A stretch of DNA of 64,000 nt. Origin: JAFIFT01 sp020051095 (GTDB lineage Bacteria; Pseudomonadota; Gammaproteobacteria; Legionellales; Legionellaceae). The stretch covers positions 1 to 64,000 of the forward strand of contig NZ_CAXMZT010000013.1 of the NCBI RefSeq assembly GCF_964199965.1. The letters run 5' to 3'. The notes under the pieces are model-generated. The model saw only the letters and a program-made list of their open reading frames with translations, did no database searches and was not told the origin of the DNA. The stretch's first letter is position 1. Each line of letters begins with the position of its first letter. Made by a program: the position numbers and the translations under genes. Positions 54,101-60,752 of this stretch are shown here, piece after piece.

Positions 54101-56529
54101 ATCTCCAAGAATTAAAACCCTTGCTCAGTCGCGCATCAGCCTATCCTAGCCAAGCTTGGTATCGCATACCGGCACTCTGTTTAGATAGCGATAATGCCAG
54201 CATCCCACAATTGATAGCATTTCAAACTATCTGGCTGGATATCTGGGAAAACATTGATTCGCACCCAGGAAAATCCATTCATAAGCGCGAATATTTTGAA
54301 TTAATGGCCAAGCAGCTTCGAAATTTGGAGGCGAAAGACGTATCCGATTTAACTTATGATAAGTTTCTTATCCGATGCTATGAACAGCTGATTAAGCGAA
54401 ACGACACCCACCTCAATAATATGACCGAATTCAACATCCTCTTTTCTGATATCGAACGATATGGGTATAAAGCGGTTATGGCATTCACCAATTCAATGGA
54501 TGCATTCATGAAACATGAATCAGGCTATCAATTTACCCCCATTGAGATGGTACGCGTATATAACCTATGCCGAGAAGCCAATATCGACCATGCTAAGTTG
54601 TGCCATCCAGATTTTCAACATCTCTTACGCGTCATTTACCAGGAAATGGATGTTGATGATGTAATGTCTGATGAAAAGCGTGATTATTTAGATAGTTTAA
54701 TCAGACACTTAAGAAATTATGATGCCAAAGCTGTATCTGCTTCATCCTATGATACGTTTTTGATGCGATGCTACAAACAAATTATCGATCGCAAAGACTC
54801 TCATGAAAACAACCTGACACAGCTAAACGCCTTGATCTCAGATATTGAGCAATACGGCTATGAGGATATTATCGAATTCACCCAGTCAATGGAAACATTG
54901 ATGCAAAACGAAAAAGGATACCAATTCACCCCCATTGAGATGGTTCGCATCTATAAATTATGCCAAGAAGCCAACATCGACCACGCTAAGATTTGTCACC
55001 CCGATTTTCAACGGGTCTTACTAGCAGTGTATCAGGAAATGGCCGTCGATGATGTGCTAACAGACAGTAGAGATATAGCGAATCTGAAAAAATGGCTAGT
55101 AGCATTACATGCAATCAATAACCCATCGCTTTCTAAGAAGTTATTAGATAGTTTGCAAAGCGCATCAAAGAGGGCAATGTCAACCCAGCATGCACTGACT
55201 TTGATGTGGGAGCTCACACAAGCCGGGATGGATGAAAAACGATTCCAGCGTTATCAAGATACGCTAGTGACGATATGGGAGCGCATAAACAAATCTAGCA
55301 CTAAACACGATGAAGCGTTATTCTCATTTGTTCAATATGTCTATCATTTAGTTGAGTTTGACAGAGAAAAACTCGATGCCTTTTATAAAAATAAAAACGG
55401 TATTTTGGCAAAAACGCAAGCCGAACAAGCCAACTTCCTGCTGGAAGACGTCATGGATTTCTCCGAAGATCCCGCTCGCCAAAATAAACGTATATGGCGG
55501 ACTCGCTTCTTGTTAGATGGTGTTTTAAAAGAGGTCAAACCTGAATCAGATTCAGTATTTATATGGAATGAACGAAAAAATGACAAATTATTGATCTCCG
55601 TCTTTGCCTTTTTTGCAGATGCCTTTAAAGCCGTATTTGATTTTATCTCTCCTGAAAAAAGACCGACTTCCGAGGAACGGGTGCAAGCTCATCGTCAAGC
55701 CATGGATATATCCAATGAAATGCGCTTAATTGGTAATTTTACCCCGCTTGATTATGAAAGAAACCGAGAATCTTTTAATAACCCCAACCAAATTTCAAAT
55801 ACTGAGTATTTAATAAATAGCGATTTGAACAAAGCTTTATCGCGTTATCGAAATAGTTGGTTTCTTGCAGGTGCTCGAAAGTATGAAGCCAAAATCTTAG
55901 AGATTGAGCTTAGTGAAAAATATAGCACATCTTCGAGGGATGATACTACTTTAATAGGCTATTTAAACCTTTTAAAGCAAGCTAAACTGGATGCCATGCG
56001 TAATGATCTACAGGTCAATCAATCGAGATGGTTCAAATTAAATCGAAGTGGCCGTAGCCGCTATTATGAAACCTTAAATCAGATGCAAGATATCGTGATG
56101 AAACATTGGGCTATGGAGGGGATTAATAGGGATGAACCCTTGAACCATCAGCAATTCTTCTTGAGTAGTCCGACTTATCAACAATTTGTCAAAGAAGATT
56201 TACATGAACATCTTGAAGTCATGGTCGAGGCAATCCAACCTTTTCTAACAAAAGAAGAAAATACCAACCGCTATTTCTTTAAGGACTATCATCAAAGCAA
56301 AAACCGGGATATATCGGATTTGCTGTCATCGATTAGAACCTTGGTAGAAATGGATCCAAACAACATTTCAGCGACGGATTTAAAGCAATTAACTCCGAAA
56401 CTGGAAAAATGCCATGAATACTTACCTGGTGAATTACGCGTCGTTATCAATGAAGTATTACAAAGAGCCCAGGCAGTTAAAGAATTACCCAAACCGGATT
56501 TGAGTGTGGGGCCTAAACAAGCGAAATAA
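45148..56529 (+). CDS. Giant protein with SecA-like DEAD ATPase core
   Basis: A 3793-residue protein. Residues 1-2000 are mostly helical, with a Gln-rich coiled segment at about 774-800. The core at about 2000-2520 resembles SecA: Walker A VGEGKSHY at 2043-2047, the DE box in LFDEFDFTRFEE (Asp at 2143), a STDNQRMTGST segment, and the helicase C part with LVASGFGRGDNTGTEA and GGRTARNGDEGE at about 2497-2508, equivalent to the SecA GRxGRQGDxG motif. The rest of SecA (preprotein cross-linking, C-terminal zinc site) is not evident. Residues 2550-3793 are helical repeats, including a tandem duplication of about 131 residues near 3057-3310. It is not the housekeeping SecA. It may be a motor or a host-targeted effector. 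DXD glycosyltransferase genes stand on both sides. The start has a weak Shine-Dalgarno. Confidence 0.82.
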   Translation: MHKDTYPHLFNKFPVDNFEVLIHVLQRDYADLYPIEVMEQYYKQGVPEFTAYIRFFEETFTKVAGKYTEKEIQEAVLALLSEPKSTIKESTFMFPKIKNSVPKPLGFVEKLATGHLSAAEPLSYVDMVRSTSWFIKQGETLAKQPYTVIPLANVTKDSVHNNIALINLHPDPKQTPKWIVMDCRDPSLPVVYCEAPILESEKLLLETKAQVKIPLENYQGGKASLSVSSGYTALAWCMKQVESVCALKLDSDFSALVEEFTFIQPGHIFRGDDITYYTSDYRQFAGEDSGWFSRSSIYSFARAAILGKLGNDTYPINDLSAALPIYNSALSSTKDEQTKLNARSYILGFDNALGKPTESADPKAPQAVRYITEDIDRELVKLTVTDSNPVNIIAITNAYAYYANKNSVPLTWLSQHVERPYSSDDPQDLHYATAMVLAVFRSCAKLSNLQIDLANKYQLDKIETDFILQFMENNPYVCQLTLGVPNKSLENIQDQLIHIFARNRWLKYNGYKPPMFDDFWKNAAFHWLVHLNQTPDVLLDKRENELFKQCVTEMGLHGLDSVLKYLNNEVDRDRIEKIYGKNRPPFFLNCRPPQMKEYLDRLLKHLEIQGYFPFSELGVTFSEENAIQIARLISSINKLNHFEQITLTDCLKNKPKAAEFLHTIALQAKEENWTTLVVIPELHDKENVSSDLAEIRSVYAHLNNIILANQRIQKAKSALKQIEETSNFESQSPDSEESGKSSSKTAETPVDFDKIIKTLQSKNLQQWHIQRGGETQLQLQQQQEIQQVRQLQQEHQRMNVHQVEEAFFEGLISYDNIDKRLGTFFSGFQQEHVVNEKYALLKTGKESLLQGFFHTWVNANPSVQAKHVIRYMTKDAVVELLKHQALMVSGLKLDNLPKGFSLQRSKDGDYILSFKADMDYVYPPNAQTLRTNIREPALEYWEGDFRQFDVDTYLVQKNVIEKQDWLYMAAFAKLQPDRDYTNDYNEFIKRNPHLAVKLGAGSSGLLGALLGNQASVGEKEKVIKHWPIVLQAWQYLGDKGVDAFLKQNPADFDLPPEQVQFFLLSSLSKPLQEFAQHHPMNNQTLKALGQVYYRFGNKGMSLLLSKFSQIESQLGKEFYQCFSQEVLSRCHNFNAFMNSEFFLSIDAMMQQLKGKSNEGARLAWQSTLRNHYTTTDWDNITHLWNAFSSFNQEITRMGLHLEGDEFDNIPPNNMIVLMDRVLDCLRHIPNYDNQSTFLRNLTKWDLSHGGLPYAIVQEKFRYFNQSLLLSNFEQGKPTYAPDLSKIYSWSAVEAPLQMQRALASLNQISKDNFDWLKDEIVTPSAENRHILIMLSNTHFKANAVPTLVSDFRKLPLDFGKTIAKAIHQAVYEKGYSPLDIQWETIQAIAKLDYSRLLTNLPKDANLLLLEAASLLHQKNALNQENVDSLTKAFQALTDAHVDLSQYHSLTAFKLGVIFGITQSDQINQLTTMLDDAKPIVQQEARVLFRHLLSVDFEQTESDSLNNPLHWQALIDCIKAMENDPANTGKHRLALIDKLSDEAGIVFKFSKGGNFRALNDKLTDGPDSLHFFVDHEDRVWHFLKDHIAVKVDEDAQEQLVPIMNFLKQLQINVTYLNEIEPLLAILEKTKPGKYWSAPYFTSLLKALTPDDENSAFPINLMKTVIQEAALKARSMNEIMEEFPKKITEIFSLIQKNTVFTRDEQAMLAQIAMREYEWTEGTSLTSQILATVSGEMFANTREPALAILCQCQNKSELENRYQYCKKMVELPTAEFPKMHQVWSKTMSLWLKTMQGNPQVEELFQNVDAAYQANAKRKAQVLHIIAWSSLDAGLQNNLDHQHELRRKAPKLVEKLAGLNDEELSELALCYPRQPAPRATDIVALLKQQLPFKQALSNFLAHPFTEPRIDYHPLALSRQSDLERMLKEVQVSFGDNQKEISVEDCARLSLVFTYLKELESGQYGVKGCDKSIQQMSQEEIAQFFKTLSQELAQTPNNTILQAQVFALMFEAMGRTTRKYPHLAQQFALIANELFVKSDSRVMQLSVGEGKSHYVAMQAARFAAQGKMVDVCTSKRSLAARDLEDYKSFLDYLGLSSTAIEPKTSHSQYMNHQIHYSTLGDLSLFLDEQNYAGTPIEIPKEKRVGLFDEFDFTRFEEGRKTEYNFARPTGYTPKQLTWFYQSINQFYAKNKDWITEEQKGFISQKVLLAFAKALIKDAGTSENRQHYIGRFIEDPLRMVQYLQSAHEAARLERGVNFTVQEAVITVGEEHYPMREIIPLSTDNQRMTGSTFSAGVHQLLAVRLNTEAQTKNEPQNYHVHPESHILSSQVAAYHMQSLWGHREGYSGTISDVQKQRLYNDEKTVVLHAPTNRAVQRTWHQAKFYKTADARAAEIKDSLLECLAEKKSVLVCCKNDKQVDELQKQLSVLLEPEQLKQLIFYTNEDPRMANDVLADKTRQEGWHGDTKEKGIALVASGFGRGDNTGTEAVFILGTRDFSDLTQKGGRTARNGDEGEVYQFYLTDELEFEEDQYIKRLSKGSKEIQDSLDLVQKTFPNKTDADLLHRVLVLREYCFELDNIVNETYHHGLAQYSGWGMRLLAHIDDPILRNELTTTFSQTMRSLEKIWIDIEAQVDATPQEKQESLSKQFTQQATDYLNEYLKKSTLVVAEPFAMKGTPQPLLNLSIPEHRETREYSAELSLVFTSLTTLPSIDWTDKRINELPEKLNKMAKEPHLVRYLSNEMRHAKSAKAYLDWFDRFYDNWQNPSKNWQKQLKQVLTETVDSDVLEQVNDNRDEFIRLVSGLNPSVQDSVANYLKQGHTASINERANRLRPVLRYLNQFSKTELDKWGKPFIHNADVILDNYADIIAEAQSLPTMPFTHLTLFANLLRRYPNPHSLDNKTLFDRLHKLTAKNPVKQIRILNRCESIVSMLPESQRSLVFHDLVEVISQYMANDDWNTANRLLNDTEKWLGKPRHQERIVKYWLTLAQNVGHLQELKPLLSRASAYPSQAWYRIPALCLDSDNASIPQLIAFQTIWLDIWENIDSHPGKSIHKREYFELMAKQLRNLEAKDVSDLTYDKFLIRCYEQLIKRNDTHLNNMTEFNILFSDIERYGYKAVMAFTNSMDAFMKHESGYQFTPIEMVRVYNLCREANIDHAKLCHPDFQHLLRVIYQEMDVDDVMSDEKRDYLDSLIRHLRNYDAKAVSASSYDTFLMRCYKQIIDRKDSHENNLTQLNALISDIEQYGYEDIIEFTQSMETLMQNEKGYQFTPIEMVRIYKLCQEANIDHAKICHPDFQRVLLAVYQEMAVDDVLTDSRDIANLKKWLVALHAINNPSLSKKLLDSLQSASKRAMSTQHALTLMWELTQAGMDEKRFQRYQDTLVTIWERINKSSTKHDEALFSFVQYVYHLVEFDREKLDAFYKNKNGILAKTQAEQANFLLEDVMDFSEDPARQNKRIWRTRFLLDGVLKEVKPESDSVFIWNERKNDKLLISVFAFFADAFKAVFDFISPEKRPTSEERVQAHRQAMDISNEMRLIGNFTPLDYERNRESFNNPNQISNTEYLINSDLNKALSRYRNSWFLAGARKYEAKILEIELSEKYSTSSRDDTTLIGYLNLLKQAKLDAMRNDLQVNQSRWFKLNRSGRSRYYETLNQMQDIVMKHWAMEGINRDEPLNHQQFFLSSPTYQQFVKEDLHEHLEVMVEAIQPFLTKEENTNRYFFKDYHQSKNRDISDLLSSIRTLVEMDPNNISATDLKQLTPKLEKCHEYLPGELRVVINEVLQRAQAVKELPKPDLSVGPKQAK

Positions 56530-56563
56530 TGTCAACCAAATTGCCCTGCTCTGCCTTGGAGAA

Positions 56564-56589
56564 CCTTCTTCCCATCCCTGGGAAGAAGG
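56564..56589. terminator. Hairpin between the giant gene and the convergent glycosyltransferase
   Basis: CCTTCTTCCCA (56564-56574), loop TCCC, TGGGAAGAAGG (56579-56589): a perfect 11-bp stem between two convergent stops. It probably ends both transcripts although T-runs are lacking. Confidence 0.6.
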
Positions 56590-56621
56590 AATGGCAAAGT
56601 AATGAATCCTAGCCTTTAACG

Positions 56622-58115
56622 CTATCGAGGCTTTGTCGAATTATTAGACGATAAGCCAATTTCCATATCATCAAACTGGTTCGGATGATTGCTAGCTACC
56701 CAATTTTGATCGGATTTAGACACTACCGGCATATTCATCATTCTATTATTGGTCATCTGTTGAAAATCTGATTTAGTGAGTAAGCCTAATTGACAACATT
56801 TATCAAGGTACTGTTCAAATGCACGTTTCAAGGTGTTAGGTCCTGCTGACTGATAGATGGTGTAGTATCGTTTTGGGTTTGTCATATCTGGGTCCAAATA
56901 ATCTGGATAGCGTTTTGCATCCATCTTAGTTTTTGGTGTTTCAATTGTCTCGCCATTGACCTTAATCTTATCAGGCAATAAATTTAATCGCTCCTTAAAC
57001 ATACTTTCATTACTGCGAATCATCCCTTTTTCTAGGTCTTCTTTTGAAGTAACCTCTCGCAGATGAAGTTCCAGTTCAACCGATATTTTTTGATAAATGT
57101 CTTTAATTTCTAATGAATACCTGGCGAGGTGTTCTGGTGGTTTAAACGTGGACAAAACACTTAACGTCAAGGTGTCATCCTTATCATCAACTAGTTGATC
57201 GACGAGTTCCTTAACTAACGGGTTAAATAATTTTGGATCAATGGGATTGACGCGTTGAGAATCCAATTTTTGATAGTTCTGGATGGAGATATTGATTGCT
57301 TCCTGCATCACTTTATGGTTGGGCGATGCTGCTATAATATCGTTCCCCATTGCGTCAACAAATAGCTCTTGTCTGGATAGTTCGTCATTTTCACCGTTTA
57401 CCGTTGCAGATACACCGCCAATTAAAATGCCATGAGACGGATTATCATTCGTTAATGTCGGTAAACGACTCGCCGTTTCTGAATAACGTTTCTTTGCGTC
57501 TTCGTATTTAGAATAGGCCTCCATATAGTTAGCGACAAAATTTGGTCGACCCACAAAATCACTATCTTGCGGTTCTTTTGGCTTTTGCGTTTTGGGATCA
57601 AACCGCAACGCAGGAAACAGGGTATCTGTGTCAAAATAATACCCCCCTTCTTGCCTTAAGATTTCATAGCGTAATAAATCGGACGCTGAACCGTAGTTTT
57701 TTAAGCCAATGCGCTCCCTATCCACGTATTGCCAAAAGTCATTGTATTTTTTCTTGGACTGTTGGTTATTATTGTTCGATAGATAAAACGGATCACTTTT
57801 CATTGGCTCCTTTAACTCATTAATATTTCTAACCTCAATTCCCAAGCTAGACAAATCCTGCTCTAAGCCCATTTTATGCATGGTTTTTCTTATCTTTTTT
57901 TGGCTGCTATCATCCATCCAAAGGTTTAATTGAAAACCGCTTTGTTTTGCAGAAGCAGCTAACGATAGGATGTTTTCAAGATATTTTTCAGGCATTGGGC
58001 CACCCAACCATACAAAATGGATGGATTTTGGAATGGAGGTATCCTTAATGTTTGATACTATTTTAATCTGCCTATCTTTGGGAATAGGATTTTCATTTTC
58101 TAGACTAGGCGGCAT
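56622..58115 (-). CDS. DXD glycosyltransferase, TcdA/TcdB-like, effector candidate
   Basis: A 497-residue protein with a clear GT-A fold of the DXD-sugar-binding type: PKSIHFVWLGGPMPEKYLEN at about 29-48, NLWMDDS, then YGSASDLLRYEILRQEGGYY at 141-160 and FDTDTLFP with the DXD at Asp162 and Asp164. These are the motifs of large clostridial toxins and of many effector and capsule glycosyltransferases. A second set of conserved features (ILIGGVSATVNGEND, then IIAASPNHKVMQEAI) continues the fold. The C-terminal 150 residues are polar and helical. It lacks a signal peptide. It faces the giant SecA-like gene, beyond which is another DXD enzyme of low similarity. The host target is unknown. Confidence 0.85.
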   Translation of the reverse strand: MPPSLENENPIPKDRQIKIVSNIKDTSIPKSIHFVWLGGPMPEKYLENILSLAASAKQSGFQLNLWMDDSSQKKIRKTMHKMGLEQDLSSLGIEVRNINELKEPMKSDPFYLSNNNNQQSKKKYNDFWQYVDRERIGLKNYGSASDLLRYEILRQEGGYYFDTDTLFPALRFDPKTQKPKEPQDSDFVGRPNFVANYMEAYSKYEDAKKRYSETASRLPTLTNDNPSHGILIGGVSATVNGENDELSRQELFVDAMGNDIIAASPNHKVMQEAINISIQNYQKLDSQRVNPIDPKLFNPLVKELVDQLVDDKDDTLTLSVLSTFKPPEHLARYSLEIKDIYQKISVELELHLREVTSKEDLEKGMIRSNESMFKERLNLLPDKIKVNGETIETPKTKMDAKRYPDYLDPDMTNPKRYYTIYQSAGPNTLKRAFEQYLDKCCQLGLLTKSDFQQMTNNRMMNMPVVSKSDQNWVASNHPNQFDDMEIGLSSNNSTKPR

Positions 58116-58253
58116 AATTGTTGATCACTTATTCCTGAGCTTTGATCTAATTATAGTGCACGGCAAAGGAGATTCTGTAGCGAATACAACCATGAAATGC
58201 TGACAGAGAAAACTGACCCTTGCGTCGCTTTTTAGATCAAGCACCTTTAATGC

Positions 58254-58280
58254 TTGCAGATTGCTCATAAAAAATATAAT
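58254..58280 (+). promoter_or_regulatory. Possible promoter for the leader-MFS transcript
   Basis: TATAAT at 58275-58280 with TTGCAG at 58254-58259, a short 15-base spacer (or 17 bases to the overlapping TAATAT). The resulting leader RNA would be close to 195 bases, a usual size for attenuators. Confidence 0.45.
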
Positions 58281-58312
58281 ATAACTTTAGTGTTTATTTT
58301 TTATCTATTATT

Positions 58313-58393
58313 ATGTTGCGTTTTGCAGATTTACTCACAGTGAATGTCGTGGTGGTCGTGGCTCCGAAGGAGTGCGGCAATTTTGCGATGTGA
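58313..58393 (+). CDS. Valine-rich leader peptide
   Basis: A 26-codon frame: ATG, eight residues, then Val-Asn followed by five Val codons in a row (GTC GTG GTG GTC GTG, 58346-58360), then Ala-Pro-Lys-Glu-Cys-Gly-Asn-Phe-Ala-Met and TGA. Runs of regulatory codons in a short frame ahead of a transporter or biosynthetic gene are the mark of ribosome-mediated attenuation. There is no strong Shine-Dalgarno in front of the ATG, which lowers confidence. Confidence 0.55.
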   Translation: MLRFADLLTVNVVVVVAPKECGNFAM

Positions 58394-58480
58394 GACGCAA
58401 CAACAACCGCACTTCTTACGAAGTAGCGGTTGGTCTGACTCCATCGGTACTTCAAAAGAAGCGCTAACCAGGAGCCAGCC

Positions 58481-59740
58481 ATGATAAATTCCCTTTCCCT
58501 ACCCCTGTTATCGAGACTCAAACCTTGGTTATTATGGATTTTAGCCGCCAGTTTTTTCTTTTATAAATACTTTATTCAAGTTTCCCCCAGTGTGATGAAT
58601 GCAGAATTGATGAGCGCTTTTTCTGTCAAAGGGGCAGGCCTTGGGCATTTGGCAGCCTGTTTTTTTTATGCTTATCTGTTGATGCAAATTCCCGCAGGCA
58701 TTATTTTGGATAAATATGGCCAACGCTTGATGTTATCCGCGGCGTTTTTTGTTTGCGCCGGAGGCACACTCCTGTTTGCCCAATCCCACTCGTTATGGCT
58801 TGCCCAACTGAGTCGTTTCATCATTGGTCTGAGTGCTGCGTTTTCCGCGTTAATCTGTTTTAAGATGATTTCTGTGTGGTTTCCACCGAAACGATTTGCG
58901 CTAATGGCCGGGTTAAGCATGAGTGTGGCGATGATGGGGGCTATTTTTGCTGAAGCGCCATTGTCTTATTTAATTCAAAAAAGCAACTGGCGAGAAGCGC
59001 TTTCCATTGTCGCTATTCCAGGTTTTTTACTGTCTGTGATCGTATTTTTTCTCTATCCACGTACCGCTGCAACCCCAAGTCAACCAGTCAATCATGACAC
59101 ACCTTCCCTCGCCATGCTAAAAAAGGTCTGCCAAAATCGTCAAACTTGGTTACTATCCCTTTATAGTGGCCTTGCCTTTGCACCCGTCTCTGCATTTGGT
59201 GGGTTATGGGGAGTATCGTTTCTGCAAAAAGCCTATGGCCTCAATCCATTAAGCGCAGCCCATTGCATGTCGTTACTTTTTATAGGCTTTGCCTTAGGCT
59301 GCCCGCTAAGCGGATGGCTATCGGATAGGATGCAAAAGCGAAAACCATTAATGGGTCTTGGCACATTGATTGCGTTTATTACCTTAAATTTAGTCTTATT
59401 TTGTCCCTTATCTATTTGGGCGCTAAAGGCAATGTTGATTCTATTTGGCCTTGGCGCGAGTTGCTTCTTTTTATGCTTTACCATGATTAAAGAAATCAAC
59501 CCAATCATGCTAGCAGGCACCGTCTTGGGTTTTATGAATAGCTTTGATTCATTGTGGGAAGCATTGACTGAGCCACTGGTTGGAAAGATCATGGATATGC
59601 GATGGGATGGGTTTATGCAACAAGGCGCACCGGTGTTTTCCTTACAAGATTACCATAGTGGATTGCTCATTCTATCGGTCTATTTGACCATCGCGCTGGC
59701 TCTCTGGTGCTTTCTTAAAGAAAGTTATCAATCGGATTAA
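58481..59740 (+). CDS. MFS transporter, Pht-like, candidate valine carrier
   Basis: A 419-residue, 12-helix major facilitator protein. It opens with PWLLWILAASFFFYKYFIQV followed by SPSVMNAEL, a pattern common among MFS carriers of Legionella and Coxiella, including the phagosomal Pht transporters for amino acids and nucleosides. LDKYGQRLML is the motif A loop. ATG 58481 has AGGAG eight bases upstream (58470-58474). Substrate is not readable from the protein; the five-Val leader peptide upstream points to valine or another branched-chain amino acid, which is inference. An intracellular auxotroph would need such a carrier. Confidence 0.82.
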   Translation: MINSLSLPLLSRLKPWLLWILAASFFFYKYFIQVSPSVMNAELMSAFSVKGAGLGHLAACFFYAYLLMQIPAGIILDKYGQRLMLSAAFFVCAGGTLLFAQSHSLWLAQLSRFIIGLSAAFSALICFKMISVWFPPKRFALMAGLSMSVAMMGAIFAEAPLSYLIQKSNWREALSIVAIPGFLLSVIVFFLYPRTAATPSQPVNHDTPSLAMLKKVCQNRQTWLLSLYSGLAFAPVSAFGGLWGVSFLQKAYGLNPLSAAHCMSLLFIGFALGCPLSGWLSDRMQKRKPLMGLGTLIAFITLNLVLFCPLSIWALKAMLILFGLGASCFFLCFTMIKEINPIMLAGTVLGFMNSFDSLWEALTEPLVGKIMDMRWDGFMQQGAPVFSLQDYHSGLLILSVYLTIALALWCFLKESYQSD

Positions 59741-59760
59741 TTGGCTATATTTGCCAATTA
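59738..59760. promoter_or_regulatory. Inverted repeat over the MFS stop and smpB -35
   Basis: TAATTGGC (59738-59745) and GCCAATTA (59753-59760) form a perfect 8-bp inverted repeat with a 7-base spacer. It contains the MFS stop codon and overlaps the -35 box of the smpB promoter, so it may be an operator or a terminator stem. Confidence 0.4.
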
Positions 59761-59779
59761 TCAACAACATCTCTATAAT
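59751..59779 (+). promoter_or_regulatory. smpB promoter
   Basis: TTGCCA (59751-59756), 17-base spacer, perfect TATAAT (59774-59779), 29 bases before the smpB start codon. Confidence 0.75.
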
Positions 59780-59808
59780 CTCTTCCCAATTGTTTATAGA
59801 GAATTGCC

Positions 59809-60279
59809 ATGGCAAGCAAACAAAAAGCTGAAAGTGCAACGATTATCGTTAATAAAAAAGCACGATTTGACTATTTTATCGAGCAAGATTATCAAGCCGG
59901 GCTTGCCTTAGAAGGTTGGGAAGTGAAAAGTCTGCGGGCTGGAAAAGTCAACATCTCGGACGCCCATGTGATCATCAAACGGGGGGAGGCGTTTTTGTTT
60001 GGCTGCCAGATTCAACCATTACCCACCGCATCCACCCACGATACGCCCGATCCGACCCGCACACGAAAGCTTCTGATGCATCGCAAAGAAATCAATCAGC
60101 TCATCGGCGCTGTCGAACGCAAAGGGTATACCGTTGTGCCATTGAAATTATATTGGGCCAATAACCGAGTCAAATGCCAAATTGCCTTAGCCAAAGGTAA
60201 AAAGACCCATGATAAGCGTGAAACCAGTAAAGAACGTGATTGGCAGCGTAGTAAAGCGAGGATAATGAAACCATCTTAA
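59809..60279 (+). CDS. smpB: SsrA-binding protein SmpB
   Basis: The 156-residue protein binds tmRNA and brings it to stalled ribosomes for trans-translation. Family marks are all present: NKKARFDYFIEQDYQAGLAL, EGWEVKSLRAGKVNISDAHV, HDTPDPTRTRKLLMHRKEI, and VPLKLYWANNRVKCQIALA, KGKKTHDKRETSKERDW. The basic C-terminal tail is the part that enters the decoding centre. Length is normal. It has its own promoter. The ssrA gene itself is not in the window. Confidence 0.98.
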   Translation: MASKQKAESATIIVNKKARFDYFIEQDYQAGLALEGWEVKSLRAGKVNISDAHVIIKRGEAFLFGCQIQPLPTASTHDTPDPTRTRKLLMHRKEINQLIGAVERKGYTVVPLKLYWANNRVKCQIALAKGKKTHDKRETSKERDWQRSKARIMKPS

Positions 60280-60323
60280 GGGTGTGATACCTTCTTGTAT
60301 ATAACCATTTAAAAGGAATTAAT

Positions 60324-60752
60324 ATGCCTGGATTTTTTAGTGACATTCGTGACTCAGTCGGCAAACCAACGAGCTCACTTTACTTGCAAGCACAGCGAAT
60401 CAACGCTTTTGCCGAATTAGCGACCGATACGTTATCCGATTTCAATCCCAATGTGCTGATACCTGGAAAAATTGCTCAGCTTGCTTTGTCAGTCAGAAGC
60501 TTATTCTCAAAAGAGACCCATTTACATGAAAAGCTCATGCATGCCGGCCAAGCATCCATCAATGCATTACAAATTGGCTTATCCATGTATTTATTTCTCA
60601 GCGGTAATGAAACGTGCGATAGCATGGAAAATATGATGTGCCGAATCATTGCAGGCAGTCAACTAATCTATCGTGGCCTACTGCTAACAGGCTGGGTTTC
60701 CTCGGAAGCCATGGCACCCTCTATGCCTGGCCCCCACCCTAAAGCAAGTTAA
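60324..60752 (+). CDS. Orphan small protein
   Basis: A 142-residue protein of no known family. It looks helical, with a moderately hydrophobic stretch at about 85-100 (ALQIGLSMYLFLSG) and another near 115-132. Two Cys flank an acidic loop (CDSMENMMC). The start has AAAAGGA seven bases upstream. Its stop codon overlaps the stop of the convergent TauE gene (TTAA at 60749-60752). It could be another effector-like orphan. Confidence 0.68.
   Translation: MPGFFSDIRDSVGKPTSSLYLQAQRINAFAELATDTLSDFNPNVLIPGKIAQLALSVRSLFSKETHLHEKLMHAGQASINALQIGLSMYLFLSGNETCDSMENMMCRIIAGSQLIYRGLLLTGWVSSEAMAPSMPGPHPKAS

Larger units (their letters stand above)
58116..58480 (+). other. Leader region of the MFS gene with alternative hairpins
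   Basis: This gap holds a promoter, a 26-codon leader peptide (58313-58393) and several stems. AGTGCGG at 58371-58377 can pair with CCGCACT at 58407-58413. The same CCGCAC strand can instead join the strong hairpin 58405-58431 (AACCGCACTTC, loop TTAC, GAAGT-A-GCGGTT). TGGCTCC at 58359-58365, in the leader peptide, is complementary to GGAGCCA at 58471-58477, which holds the Shine-Dalgarno of the MFS gene. These mutually exclusive pairings fit an attenuator. Confidence 0.6.

Noticed and set aside
45148..56529. Giant protein as the cell's SecA
   Set aside because: Only the ATPase motifs match; length, the missing zinc-binding tail and the lack of clear preprotein-binding domains exclude the housekeeping role.
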